A stretch of DNA of 64,000 bases from Myxococcales bacterium (GTDB lineage Bacteria; Myxococcota_A; Polyangia; Polyangiales; Polyangiaceae). The translations under genes were made by a program, and so were the position numbers. Position 1 is the first letter of the stretch, and each line of letters starts with the position of its first letter. The DNA is taken from the NCBI GenBank assembly GCA_004193285.1, contig SECP01000004.1, positions 1-64,000 on the forward strand. Direction: 5' to 3'. Under the pieces are notes generated by a model. It worked only from the letters and a program-made list of their open reading frames with translations, was not told where the DNA came from and made no database searches. Positions 1 through 10,244 of this stretch are shown in pieces.

Positions 1-171
1 CTTCTCGACCTCCAGAAGTCTCCTTCTAGGGCCGGTCCGAGCGCGACCGGGATGCCTTGCGGCCTGCTGTCGACTGCCGCCGCTGAGGGCCGCCGTCGAG
101 GGAGCGGCTATATGGTCCATCTCCTGAGACTAGGCAATATTTTTCGATCACGTTTGATCGTTTTTTCAATC

Positions 172-192
172 CTATCCACAGCTTGTGGATAG
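172..192. repeat. 9-bp inverted repeat CTATCCACA-GCT-TGTGGATAG (DnaA-box-like) in an AT-rich patch
   Basis: Read directly; each arm is one mismatch from TTATCCACA; flanked by an unusually AT-rich stretch (about 137-180) for this genome. Confidence 0.6.
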
Positions 193-395
193 ATCGCCTG
201 CCTAAAACGCCGCCTAAAATGGCCCCCAAGACCCAGAGCCGCCGCTCTTCTGGGTCCCCGCCACCGCCGCGATTGAGGGGTGGACCGGCGCGAGTTGGCA
301 GGCGGGAGAGTGCGCCGCCAGCCAGGCACCTCTCCCCTGAGCCTGGGGGTCCGCTGGGGTCCGCCCGGTCCTTGGCCTTGGTCCTTGGCGTTGGC

Positions 396-519
396 CCTCC
401 CCCGAGCCTGGGCTTCGCGCGGTCCTTGGCCTTAGCCCTCCCCCGAGGCTGGGCTCCGCCCGGTCCTTGGCGTTGACCCTCCCCCAAGCCTGGGCTCCGC
501 GCGGTCCGTTGGCCTCAAC
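396..519. repeat. Degenerate ~41-bp tandem repeat, about 3 copies (CCTCCCCCGAGCCTGGGCTCCGCGCGGTCCTTGGC...)
   Basis: Copies start at about 396, 437 and 478; a partial related unit lies upstream (about 340-395). Confidence 0.75.
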
Positions 520-786
520 CCGCCCTGCCGCCCCAGCCTCTCCCCTGGGTGTCGCCGCGCCGCGCGGCTTGGCTCGTGCCCGGGTCCCAGCTTGGCGTTG
601 GCTCTCCGGGTAGGCATTCGCTCCGCCTGTCCCTCTGCTCCGCCTAGCCCTCGACGCTCTCGTCCGGGGGCTCGGCTCGGACGCTCTGCCTCAGCACCGC
701 CGGAGCCGCCTGGTCGACCATGCGGCCGGATCGCGGCCGCTACCGGCTCGTTCAGGGGAGCGGCGGCCCTGTGTCATAGAGGCGCG

Positions 787-2025
787 GTGACGGAACGCAG
801 CTGGTTACCGAGCGACGCAAAGACCGTGATTCGGACCCTGGTCGCGATCCCGGGCGCTCTACCCGTCTTCGCGCTCAGTCTACTCCTGGGCCTGGGGTAC
901 TCGTTCGTGCTGCCCTTCATCTCCCTGTTCGGCACGAAGGAGGTCGGCATGACTCCGCTCGGGTTTGGGGCGTTCATGACCGCCTCCAGCATCAGCTCGA
1001 TCGTGCTCTCCACCTGGCTCTCTCGCTGGTCGGACACGGTCCTCAGCCGCCGCACCGTGCTGCTCGTGGGGGGCTTCAGCGGTGCTCTCGGCTACCTGGG
1101 CTATGCCCTGACGCGAGACGTCTGGCTGCTGTCGATCTGCAGCATCGTATTTCTAGGGCTGTCCGCGGTGACTTTCGGGCAGCTCTTCGCGCTGGCTCGG
1201 GACACCTTGGAGGCGGGCGGAGTCACGGCTTCGAAGATACCGCTGTATATGAACATCGTGCGGCTGTTCTTCGCGCTGGCGTGGACGGTCGGCCCTGCGC
1301 TCGGAGCGCTGCTCGTCGCGCGCTCGTTCACGCTGTCCTTCCTGACCGCTTCGGGAATTCTGGCTACCTTCACGCTCCTGGTGCTGCTCTTCGTGCCGAG
1401 CACGCCCCCGAGCGAGCACAGCCGAAAAGCGGCGAGCGAGATGCCGCTGCGGGTCGCCTTTCAAAACCCGGTGCTGCTCGCGCACTTCCTGGCCTTCGCG
1501 CTGTTCTTCGCTTGCTCGACGATGGGGATGATGAACTTGCCGCTGCTGCTCCTGCACGAGCTCCGAGGCAGCGCCACGCAGATTGGCGTGGCCTACTCGG
1601 TGGCGCCCGTCTTCGAGCTCCCGTTCATGGTGTACATGGGCGTGCTCGCCACGCGAGTGCGCCACGAGCGGCTGGTGCTGTTCGCGATGCTCCTGGCGAC
1701 GGTGTACTACGCGGGTCTCGCGTTCACGCAGCTACCGATCCACGTTTACGTCTTGCAGATCGCCAGCGCCGTCATCGTCGCGGTGATGAGCGGAGTCGCC
1801 ATCTCCTTCTTTCAGACGTTCTTGCCGAACCAAGCGGGCAGCGCCACCAACCTGTACTCCACCGCCTCCAGAGTGGGCTCGACCCTCGGCTACTTGTCGT
1901 TCGGCGCGCTCGCGGGAGGGCTCGGCCACCGCGCGGTCTTCCTCGTCTCGGCCGCCATCACCCTCGTGTGCGCGGCCATCGTTCACGGGTTCCGGCACGG
2001 CGCGTCGTCCGCCAACGCTATTTGA
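787..2025 (+). CDS. MFS transporter, sugar-efflux-like
   Basis: About 12 hydrophobic segments; GTG start at 787 more plausible than the ORF-track start at 592, which lies in repeats. Confidence 0.8.
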   Translation: MTERSWLPSDAKTVIRTLVAIPGALPVFALSLLLGLGYSFVLPFISLFGTKEVGMTPLGFGAFMTASSISSIVLSTWLSRWSDTVLSRRTVLLVGGFSGALGYLGYALTRDVWLLSICSIVFLGLSAVTFGQLFALARDTLEAGGVTASKIPLYMNIVRLFFALAWTVGPALGALLVARSFTLSFLTASGILATFTLLVLLFVPSTPPSEHSRKAASEMPLRVAFQNPVLLAHFLAFALFFACSTMGMMNLPLLLLHELRGSATQIGVAYSVAPVFELPFMVYMGVLATRVRHERLVLFAMLLATVYYAGLAFTQLPIHVYVLQIASAVIVAVMSGVAISFFQTFLPNQAGSATNLYSTASRVGSTLGYLSFGALAGGLGHRAVFLVSAAITLVCAAIVHGFRHGASSANAI

Positions 2026-3517
2026 CGGTAGGCATCGCGAAGCTGGCGCCGGTGCTCTTTTCGCGCGGCCAGCGCGAGGTCACGGTCTTGAGGCGCGTGA
2101 AGAAGCGCACCCCTTCCGGCCCGTGCATGTAGTGGTCACCGAAGAGCGAGCCCTTCCAACCACCGAAGCTATGAAAGGCCATCGGCACCGGAATGGGAAC
2201 GTTCACCCCCACCATGCCGACTTGGATGCGCTTCGTGAACTCGTCCGCGGCCTCCCCGCTGCTCGTGAAGATGGCCCCCCCATTGCCGTAGCGGTGACCG
2301 TTCACGAGGCGAATCGCTTCGTCCAACGTTTGCACCCGTACGATGGCGAGCACCGGCCCGAAGATCTCTTCGCGGTAGATGCGCATCTGCGGCGTCACGT
2401 GGTCGAACAGGCAGCCCCCGAGGAAGAAGCCTGCTTCAGCGCCGAGCACTTGGTGACCACGCCCGTCCACGAGCAACTCGCCGCCTTCTTCCACGCCTAA
2501 CGCGACGTAGCCGCTGACGCGTTCCAGGTGCTCCCGAGTGACGAGCGGGCCCATGTCCACGCCCGGAGCGGTTCCGGGGCCTATTTGGAGCGCTCGCACT
2601 CGGGGGACCAGTGACTCCACGAGGCGCTCGGCTGTCTCCGCGCCCACCGCGACCGCGACCGAGATCGCCATGCAGCGCTCGCCGGCAGAGCCGTAGGCAG
2701 CCCCCATGAGCGCGTCGACGGTGTGCGGCAAGTCCGCGTCCGGCAGCACCACGAGATGGTTTTTGGCGCCGCCCAGAGCCTGGACGCGCTTGCCGGCGGC
2801 GCTGGCCCGCTGATAAACGTTCTCGGCCACCGGCGTCGAGCCGACGAGGCTGATGGCCGCGACGTCCGGATGCGCGATGAACGCGTCCACGACTTCTTTG
2901 TCGCCGTTGACGACGTTGAACACACCGGGAGGCAACCCTGCCTCCGTGAACAACTCCGCGAGCCGCAGCGCTAGCGAGGGAACGCGCTCGGAGGGCTTCA
3001 TGACGAAGGTGTTGCCGCAGGCGATCGCGACCGGCGCCATCCACAGCGGGATCATGGCCGGGAAGTTGAACGGGCCGACCCCGGTGCAAACGCCGAGCGG
3101 CTGCCGAAAGGAAAAGCTGTCCACGCCCCGAGCGACACCTTCCGAGAACTCACCCTTGAGCAGCTGGGGGATCCCGGCCGCGAACTCGACGACCTCCATG
3201 CCGCGCGTCACGGAGCCGCGCGCGTCGTCCAACACCTTGCCGTGCTCGGCGGTTACGAGGGCGGCCAGCTCGTCCAGGTGACGATCGATGAGCGACTTGA
3301 GCGCGAACATCACGCGCGCTCGCCTCAGGGCCGGCGTCGCTGACCAGGCATCGAACGCCGCTTTGGCGGCCGCGACCGCTGCCGCGACGTCCTCGCTGGT
3401 CGACATCGGCACTTCGCTCGATGGGGCGCCGCGCGCTGGGTCGTACACCGAGCTGTAGCGCGTTGTCTGACTCGCGACGCGCTCACCGCCGACGTAGTTG
3501 GAAAGCTTGGGGACCAT
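2018..3517 (-). CDS. mmsA: CoA-acylating methylmalonate-semialdehyde dehydrogenase
   Basis: MmsA/ALDH motifs: VNGDKEVVDA, ISLVGSTPVAENVY, GGAKNHLVVLPDAD, GERCMAIS, EEIFGPVLAIVR. Confidence 0.92.
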   Translation of the reverse strand: MVPKLSNYVGGERVASQTTRYSSVYDPARGAPSSEVPMSTSEDVAAAVAAAKAAFDAWSATPALRRARVMFALKSLIDRHLDELAALVTAEHGKVLDDARGSVTRGMEVVEFAAGIPQLLKGEFSEGVARGVDSFSFRQPLGVCTGVGPFNFPAMIPLWMAPVAIACGNTFVMKPSERVPSLALRLAELFTEAGLPPGVFNVVNGDKEVVDAFIAHPDVAAISLVGSTPVAENVYQRASAAGKRVQALGGAKNHLVVLPDADLPHTVDALMGAAYGSAGERCMAISVAVAVGAETAERLVESLVPRVRALQIGPGTAPGVDMGPLVTREHLERVSGYVALGVEEGGELLVDGRGHQVLGAEAGFFLGGCLFDHVTPQMRIYREEIFGPVLAIVRVQTLDEAIRLVNGHRYGNGGAIFTSSGEAADEFTKRIQVGMVGVNVPIPVPMAFHSFGGWKGSLFGDHYMHGPEGVRFFTRLKTVTSRWPREKSTGASFAMPTVK

Positions 3518-3619
3518 CGCTTCCAAAAGTACCACGGCGCAGGCGAAACGATTGCCCTCACGGCGCTAGCCAGCGAATCCTTTTGGCGCGACGCGGCGCG
3601 TGGAATAGGGGGAAGCTCG

Positions 3620-6445
3620 ATGTCATCGCGACCGCACCGACTCCGGCCTTGGCTCTCGCTCCTGCTCGCCGGCTGCGCTGCTCCGCCTGCGCCGGCCCCG
3701 GCGTCCCATGACCCGGCGCCAGCGGCCCTCGCCTCGGCGGGCCATGGCGCTCGATTACCGGTTAGCGCGGAGCCGCACCTAGCGGACTTTCAGCAGCTCA
3801 CCGCCGGTGGTGAGAACGCGGAAGCGTACTGGTCCTCCGACGGCCGGCAGCTCATTTTACAGGCGCACGCCGGTGAAGGGTGCGATCGAATTTATCGGAT
3901 GACGCCGGGGACTGAGCCGGTGCAGGTCTCGACGGGCAAAGGCGCCACCACTTGCGCCTACTTTCTGCCCGGGGACCAAGAAGTCATCTACGCCTCCACC
4001 CACCTCGGCGGCGACGCGTGCCCACCCAAACCGGATCATAGCCAGGGCTACGTGTGGGCGCTCTACGACAGCTACGAGATCTTCCGTGCCAACGCGGACG
4101 GCTCGAACCTGCGCCGGCTCACCAACTCTCCTGGGTACGACGCAGAAGCCACCGTCTGCAAGAAGGATGGCTCGATCGCGTTCACCTCCGTGCGCGACGG
4201 TGACATCGAGCTTTACCGCATGAACGCAGACGGCACGGACGTGCGGCGCTTGACCCGCGGCCCGGGCTACGACGGCGGCGCCTTCTTCAACGAAGATTGC
4301 AGCAAGCTCGTGTGGCGCGCTTCTCGGCCAAAGGGTGCGGCGCTGGAGGAGTTCAAGGGCCTGCTCGGCAAAGGCCTGGTCCGGCCGACCAAGCTGGAGC
4401 TGTACGTGGGCAACGCGGACGGTACGGACGCGACACAGGTGACGTACCTGAACGCGGCGTCGTTCGCGCCCTTCTTCTACCCGGGCTCCAATCGCATCAT
4501 CTTTTCCAGCAATTTTGGGGATCCGAAGGGGCGCGAGTTCGACCTGTGGGCGGTCAACACGAACGGCACCGAGCTGGAGCGCATCACGACCTCGCCGGGC
4601 TTCGATGGGTTTCCGATGTTCTCACCGGACGGGAACAAGCTGGCCTTCGCTTCGAACCGCGGCACCGAGCCGGGCAAGCACGACACGAACGTGTTCGTGG
4701 CCACCTGGAACACCGCGGCCCCAGTGCGCCCCGTGGCGGAGACCGCGGCGGACCGCGTGCAGCGGGACATCGTCTGGCTTGCGGATCCAGCGCGCGAAGG
4801 ACGCGGGCTCGGTACGAAGGGGCTTGCGGCGGCGGGTGAGCTCATCGAGCAGCGTTTCAAGCAGCTTGGTCTGCTGCCAGCCGGCGACCGCGGCACGTAC
4901 CGCGACGACTTCGAGGTCGCCAAGCGGGTAACGGTGAGCCAGGAGACGAGCCTCTTGCTCGGGGAGACTTCGGTGGAAGCGAATGCGTTTCAACCGCTAG
5001 CGTTCTCGGCTCAGGGCAAGGCGGAAGGAGAGCTCGTGCTGGCCGGCTACGGCGTGGTCGCCAAGGAGCTCTCCATCGACGACTACCGGGGGCTGAACGT
5101 CAAAGGCAAGGTCGTGGTCGTGCGGCGATTCGTGGCCGAAGGCCAGAAGATGGCGAAGGCCGCGGACCAGCGTCGCTACGGCGACCTCTGGTACAAGGCC
5201 TCCACCGCGCGCATCGCGGGCGCGGCTGCGCTCATCGTCGTGGACTCCCCCGCCGCGCCGGCCCAAGCCAAGAAGTGGAAGGCGCCGGAAGAAGCGAGGT
5301 TCCCGGAGCTCGTGCGTGAGAACTACGGCGACGCCGGGATCCCGGTCCTGATCGTCCGGCGAGCCACGTTCGAGCCTACGCTCAGGCTGCTGGAGCAGCG
5401 AAAGAAGGTGAGAGGCAGCCTACGGGTGTCGCTCGGCTACGAACAGCAGGCTGCGTTCAACGTGATCGCACGTCTGCCAGCCAACGTGCCGCCGTCCGAG
5501 CGTGCGGAGGGCGAGCTGGTAGTCGGGGCCCACTATGACCACCTCGGTTACGGCGGGGTGCACTCGCTGACGCCGGACCTCAACGCACCGCACTTGGGCG
5601 CGGACGACAACGCGTCCGGAGTGGCGGCGCTGCTGGAGATCGCGCGTGAGCTCAAGGCAGCGCCGCGCTTGAAGCAGGACGTGCTGTTCATGGCCTTCTC
5701 GGCCGAAGAGAGCGGAGTGCTCGGGTCTTCTCATTGGGTGCACCAGCCCACTGCCGGAGTCGATCCCAAGAAGCTTCGCGCCATGCTCAACTTGGACATG
5801 GTTGGCCGGCTTCGCGACAACCAGCTCACGGTGCTAGGCGCCAAGACGGCGGCGGAATGGGAAGGGCTGGTCGGCGCGGCGTGCGAGCGGGCGCGAATCG
5901 AATGTGCGCTGAGCGGCGACGGCTATGGTCCGAGCGATCAGACGTCTTTCTATGCGGCAGGCGTCCCCGTGCTGCACTTCTTCAGCGGCTCCCACCGCGA
6001 CTACCACAAGCCTTCGGATACGGCGGAGCGCATCAACGCCGCCGGGGCCGGGCAAATCGCGGCGCTGGTGAGCGACGTAGCCAAGACGATTGCGGAGCTG
6101 CCCGGCCCGCTCGCGTTCCGAGCTGTCGCGCCCGAAGCGCCCAAGGGTGATTTGCGCTCATTCAACGCGTCCCTCGGGACGATTCCGGACTACGCGGGGC
6201 CCAGCGACGGAGGAGGCGTGCTCCTATCCGGCGTGCGCCCGGGGAGCGCGGCGGACAAGGCCGGCCTCAAGCGCGGCGACACGCTCATCGGCCTCGGCCA
6301 AACCGAGCTCAAGAGCTTGCACGACCTCATGTTCGTACTGAACGGAGCCAAGCCTGGTCAGACCATGACCGCGCGCCTCAAGCGAGAAGGCAAGGTGGTG
6401 GAGCTGCCTGTCACGTTCGAAGAGCGCGCGCCGCGGAAGGAATGA
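3620..6445 (+). CDS. Secreted M28-family metallopeptidase with TolB/PD40-like propeller, PA-like and C-terminal PDZ domains
   Basis: Propeller repeats (YRMNADGTDVRRLT, FSPDGNKLAFASNRG), M28 motifs (VVGAHYDHLG, GADDNASGVAALLE, SAEESGVLGS), PDZ (SGVRPGSAADKAGLKRGDTLIGL); lipoprotein-like N-terminus. Confidence 0.9.
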   Translation: MSSRPHRLRPWLSLLLAGCAAPPAPAPASHDPAPAALASAGHGARLPVSAEPHLADFQQLTAGGENAEAYWSSDGRQLILQAHAGEGCDRIYRMTPGTEPVQVSTGKGATTCAYFLPGDQEVIYASTHLGGDACPPKPDHSQGYVWALYDSYEIFRANADGSNLRRLTNSPGYDAEATVCKKDGSIAFTSVRDGDIELYRMNADGTDVRRLTRGPGYDGGAFFNEDCSKLVWRASRPKGAALEEFKGLLGKGLVRPTKLELYVGNADGTDATQVTYLNAASFAPFFYPGSNRIIFSSNFGDPKGREFDLWAVNTNGTELERITTSPGFDGFPMFSPDGNKLAFASNRGTEPGKHDTNVFVATWNTAAPVRPVAETAADRVQRDIVWLADPAREGRGLGTKGLAAAGELIEQRFKQLGLLPAGDRGTYRDDFEVAKRVTVSQETSLLLGETSVEANAFQPLAFSAQGKAEGELVLAGYGVVAKELSIDDYRGLNVKGKVVVVRRFVAEGQKMAKAADQRRYGDLWYKASTARIAGAAALIVVDSPAAPAQAKKWKAPEEARFPELVRENYGDAGIPVLIVRRATFEPTLRLLEQRKKVRGSLRVSLGYEQQAAFNVIARLPANVPPSERAEGELVVGAHYDHLGYGGVHSLTPDLNAPHLGADDNASGVAALLEIARELKAAPRLKQDVLFMAFSAEESGVLGSSHWVHQPTAGVDPKKLRAMLNLDMVGRLRDNQLTVLGAKTAAEWEGLVGAACERARIECALSGDGYGPSDQTSFYAAGVPVLHFFSGSHRDYHKPSDTAERINAAGAGQIAALVSDVAKTIAELPGPLAFRAVAPEAPKGDLRSFNASLGTIPDYAGPSDGGGVLLSGVRPGSAADKAGLKRGDTLIGLGQTELKSLHDLMFVLNGAKPGQTMTARLKREGKVVELPVTFEERAPRKE

Positions 6446-6450
6446 CGAGG

Positions 6451-7030
6451 TTAGCCGAGGTCATCGTCGGCGATGCGCTCTTCGTCGTCCTCGTCCTCGT
6501 CGTCGTCCTCGTTGTCTTCGTCTTCTTCCTCGTCCACCAGCTGTGCAGAGGCGAGCGTGGCCTCACTGACGAGCAAGCTGTCCAAATCTGGGATCTCGGT
6601 CGGGTCGCTGCCGTGCGGGCGCGCTTCGTGGGTCGTCTCTGTAGCGCGCTCGAGCCAGACCGAGCCCAGATCCTCCGGGCTGACTGCGTCGTAGCCCTCG
6701 CTCTGCTCGCCTTCGGCGACGCCGGGTAGAGAGTTCCAAACTTCGTCCAGCGAAGCGTCGGTGGGAGCCTCGCTGGCGAACGGCTCGTTGCTGGCGAGCA
6801 GCGCTGCGCCCGAGGTGTCGTCTTGGGGCAGCAGCTTGCGGGACAGCGAGTCATCGATGTCCGGATCAGCGCTGCGGCCGATGGGCAGCTCCGCGCTCTC
6901 CGGCTCCACGAGCTCATCCGAGCCGGTGCTCACGTCGACGAGCTGCCGGCGCTTGAGCCAGGTGGCCGCGGCCAAGCCTGCCGCAGCGCCCGCCACTACC
7001 AAAGCCGATTGTGTCGTTCGATTGCTCACG
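6451..7030 (-). CDS. Hypothetical membrane-anchored protein with extremely acidic C-terminus
   Basis: GTG start at 7030; N-terminal hydrophobic segment, then DEEEDEDNEDDDEDEDDEERIADDD. Confidence 0.65.
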
Positions 7031-7165
7031 GTGTTACCTCGACTGCTTTGGTTGCAAGCTCCGGGCCCAAAAGGCGGTGCCGAAAAAGGGTCGAGAAGCA
7101 CCTGAAGCGAGGCAAAAACTCCCAAGCGTGTCAGCACCGGTGCGACGCAGGGTAAACATCGAGCC

Positions 7166-7552
7166 ATGGCGGTCAGTGTCGTGAGATTGGGCAGTAAGCG
7201 CGCGAGGGGCGAGGGACCGCGGTTGGGCACCGTGCGTCGCCCCCCTCGCGGAGTGCGCAAGTCCGAGTATGCGACGCGCAATTACTACGACGTTTGGCTC
7301 CCCCTCCTCGCGCCCAGCGCCGCCCTCGTGAAGCGCGCTCTCTCTGCGAAGAACGAAAGAGAATTCGACGCCTTCGCGCGAGCTTACCGGCGCGAGATGA
7401 GCCGCCCCGACGCGGCCCGTACGCTGGATCTACTCGCCACGTTGTCGCAAGCCGCGTCTTTCGCAGTGGGCTGCTACTGCGAGGACGAGGCACGATGTCA
7501 TCGCTCCGTGCTGCGCGAGCTACTGCGTGAGCGCGGCGCCGTGCTCCGCTGA
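7166..7552 (+). CDS. DUF488 (YeaO-like) family protein
   Basis: NYYDVWLPLLAPS and C-terminal CYCEDEARCHRSVL typical of DUF488. Confidence 0.75.
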   Translation: MAVSVVRLGSKRARGEGPRLGTVRRPPRGVRKSEYATRNYYDVWLPLLAPSAALVKRALSAKNEREFDAFARAYRREMSRPDAARTLDLLATLSQAASFAVGCYCEDEARCHRSVLRELLRERGAVLR

Positions 7553-7621
7553 GCCCCGTTCCGAATCGAAATGGAGTAGCTAGCGGGAATGCCGAAGCTC
7601 GTCTCGCGGTTGGCCGCGCGC

Positions 7622-8698
7622 ATGCGTCATCCTCGTTTTTTCGCTGCCCTTCCTTTCCTCGTTGCTTGCGCGGCGTCACCTCCACCGGCCGCTGAGCCCG
7701 AGCAGGCGGGGCACGTCGTCGCGGCGACACCGCCTCCGCTCCCCTCCGTCAGCGCACCACCGGCGGCTGTGGCCCCGCCGCCACCGAGCCCGGAGGAGAA
7801 GAAGCGCATCGCCGAGCAGCAGGCGCTCGAAAAGGACTTCGCGAAGCTCGAGGCCGACCAACGCGCGGAGCTATCGCGGCTCACCCCGGAGCTGCGAAAG
7901 CAGACGCAAGACCTTGCCCAGAAGCAGTTCGCCTCGACGAAGGCGGCGCTGACCGCGATCGCAGCGAGCCCTCATCGCAAGCCAGGCAGCGCCGACCGCG
8001 ACCCTCAGCGCCACCCGCAGCAGATGCTGGAATGGTTCGGGGTCAAGCCAACGCAAACCGTACTCGAGTACGGCCCGGGAGAGGGCTGGTGGACCGAGCT
8101 CCTGGCGCCCCTCCTCGCAAAGCGCGGCAAGCTGTTCGTCACGGAGACGGACCCCAATGGTCCCAAAGACCAACGCCCCACCCTCTACGGGCAGCGCACC
8201 AAGTACTTCCTCGAGGCTCTACCGGAAGCTTACGGCAACGTTCAACCAGTGATCGTGGACCCGAAGGCGCCGAGCCTCGCGTCCATCGAGGGCAAGGTGG
8301 ACGTCGCGCTCGTGTTCAGAAGCCTTCATGGCATGAACAACTCCGGGCAGCTCGGCGCCTGGTTGCGGGAGCTGCATCGGGCGCTCAAACCCAATGGTGT
8401 GCTCGGCATCGAGCAGCACCGCGCCGCGGCGGGCCAGAACCCGAGCGAGACGAGCAAGCGCGGCTACTTGCCGGAGGCGTTCGTCATCGAGCAGGTCGAG
8501 GCGGCGGGCTTCAAGTTGGCGGCCAAGTCCGAGCTGAACGCCAACCCCAAGGACACCAAAGACTACCCCGAGGGTGTCTGGTCGCTTCCACCCACACTGC
8601 GCGAGGGTGAGAAGAATCGCGACAAATACCTGGGCATCGGCGAGAGCGATCGCATGACCCTGAAATTCGTGAAGGTGGCGCAGCCAGCCGCCCGGTAG
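7622..8698 (+). CDS. Putative exported class I SAM-dependent methyltransferase (COG4798-like)
   Basis: Lipobox-like N-terminus (FLVACAAS), Pro-rich and coiled-coil segments, then TVLEYGPGEGWWTELLAPLL. Confidence 0.78.
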   Translation: MRHPRFFAALPFLVACAASPPPAAEPEQAGHVVAATPPPLPSVSAPPAAVAPPPPSPEEKKRIAEQQALEKDFAKLEADQRAELSRLTPELRKQTQDLAQKQFASTKAALTAIAASPHRKPGSADRDPQRHPQQMLEWFGVKPTQTVLEYGPGEGWWTELLAPLLAKRGKLFVTETDPNGPKDQRPTLYGQRTKYFLEALPEAYGNVQPVIVDPKAPSLASIEGKVDVALVFRSLHGMNNSGQLGAWLRELHRALKPNGVLGIEQHRAAAGQNPSETSKRGYLPEAFVIEQVEAAGFKLAAKSELNANPKDTKDYPEGVWSLPPTLREGEKNRDKYLGIGESDRMTLKFVKVAQPAAR

Positions 8699-8782
8699 CA
8701 GGGGGCCTTGTACTTCCGGGGGAGCTGAAGCTGGCACGGAGCCGGCCGCTTGGTAGATTGCGGGCGCCGAGCCTTAGCTTTC

Positions 8783-10204
8783 ATGTCCCTATCTCCTGCG
8801 GAACCCACCAGTAGTAGTCCCCTCGCCTCCTCTTCCGCCCCGCCCGTGGACGTGCCGCTCCCGGGCTTGTGGCACGTCACGTGGCCGCTGTTCGTGAGCC
8901 TGGGTCTTTCGCTCTCGCTCCACTTTACGGACGCCTTTTTTCTCAGTCGAATCTCGGACGCGGCCGCGGCCGCGGCCGGCGCGATCAACCCATTGCTCGG
9001 CGCCACCCTCGTGCTCTTCTCGGTGGTCGGACAAGCGGGCGCAAGCGTGGCCGGGCGTCTTCATGGCGCTCAGCGCCACGACGAGCTGCCCCTCACCTAC
9101 CTCGTGCTGCTCGGCTTCAATCTCGCCGCGGGTCTGGCTATCAGCGCGCTGCTGTTTGCGCTTCATTCCTGGGTGCCGAGTTGGCTCGGCCTGCGCGGGG
9201 ACGCGGCCGATGCGGCCAGAACTTACATGGCAGTGCTTGGCGGCTGCCAGGTGCTCAAAGCGGTGCAGCTCGCCTACGGCAACATGCTGAACTCACGCGG
9301 CGCGACGCGCTGGGTGATGATCGAGGCGATCGCTACGAACGTGGCCAACATTGGCCTCAACTACGCGCTCTATCGCGGGTGGTTCGGGCTCACCGCGAGC
9401 GTGGCCTCCGTCTCCGCAGCAACGATGATCGCGCTCTTCTTCGGCATGCTGTTCACGATCGCGGTGGTGCACCTGAAGCTCGAGGTTCGCTTTCCGATTC
9501 GGAGCTCTTGGGCCGAGCTGCGCGCGGCGCTTCGCCCCATCCTGAAAATCGGTTTGCCTTCGGCGACGGAGCCGATTTCTTACCAGGTGGCGCAGGTGGT
9601 CATCAACCTGCTGGTCATCTCCCTCGGGGCGCAAGCCCTGGCCACGCGCACCTACGTCATCAGCTTCATCAATATCAGCACCGTGCTGTGGTCACTGGCC
9701 ATCGGCGTCGGCGCGCAGATTGCGGTCACTCACCGCGTGGGTGCGGGCCGGTTGGAGGAAGCGAACGACGCCTTTCACCGCGCTCTTCTCTATGCGGTCG
9801 CCGGCAACGGCGTGATCGCGCTCTTGCTGGCCTTCTTCTACGAGCCGCTCCTGGGGCTGCTCACCAGCGACCCGGAGATCAAGCGGGTCGCGGCGCCCCT
9901 GTTCGCACTGGGCGTGGCGGTGGAGATGGGCCGGGCCGTCAACATCGTGGCCGGCGGTGCGCTCCGCTCGACGGGCGACGCCGGCTACGCCGCTACCGTG
10001 GCGCCGCTCTTGATGTGGGGCATCGGCGTACCGGCCGCGTTCTTGTTGGGCGGCTCGCTCGGCTGGGGGCTCACCGGCGTTTGGGCGTCGATGGCCATCG
10101 ACGAGTGCCTGCGCGGCGTCGTTTGCTACCGCCGGTGGCGCAGCGGTCGCTGGCGCACCACGAGCGCGCTTTCGCCGAGCGCGGCTGCGCACGTTGCCGG
10201 GTAG
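8783..10204 (+). CDS. MATE family efflux transporter
   Basis: 12-TM pattern; YGNMLNSRGATRW, ALRSTGDAGYA typical of MATE. Confidence 0.88.
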   Translation: MSLSPAEPTSSSPLASSSAPPVDVPLPGLWHVTWPLFVSLGLSLSLHFTDAFFLSRISDAAAAAAGAINPLLGATLVLFSVVGQAGASVAGRLHGAQRHDELPLTYLVLLGFNLAAGLAISALLFALHSWVPSWLGLRGDAADAARTYMAVLGGCQVLKAVQLAYGNMLNSRGATRWVMIEAIATNVANIGLNYALYRGWFGLTASVASVSAATMIALFFGMLFTIAVVHLKLEVRFPIRSSWAELRAALRPILKIGLPSATEPISYQVAQVVINLLVISLGAQALATRTYVISFINISTVLWSLAIGVGAQIAVTHRVGAGRLEEANDAFHRALLYAVAGNGVIALLLAFFYEPLLGLLTSDPEIKRVAAPLFALGVAVEMGRAVNIVAGGALRSTGDAGYAATVAPLLMWGIGVPAAFLLGGSLGWGLTGVWASMAIDECLRGVVCYRRWRSGRWRTTSALSPSAAAHVAG

Positions 10205-10244
10205 GAGTAGCGCCACCGAGTCAGTCGAGTGTTAGGCTGGCCGC

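Noticed and set aside
137-192. Chromosome origin (oriC)
   Set aside because: Only one paired DnaA-like site; no dnaA, dnaN, gidA or rpmH in the window
1281-2132. Long + strand ORF overlapping the MFS gene
   Set aside because: Alternate frame of GC-rich coding DNA; Arg/Ala/Pro/His-rich, no domain
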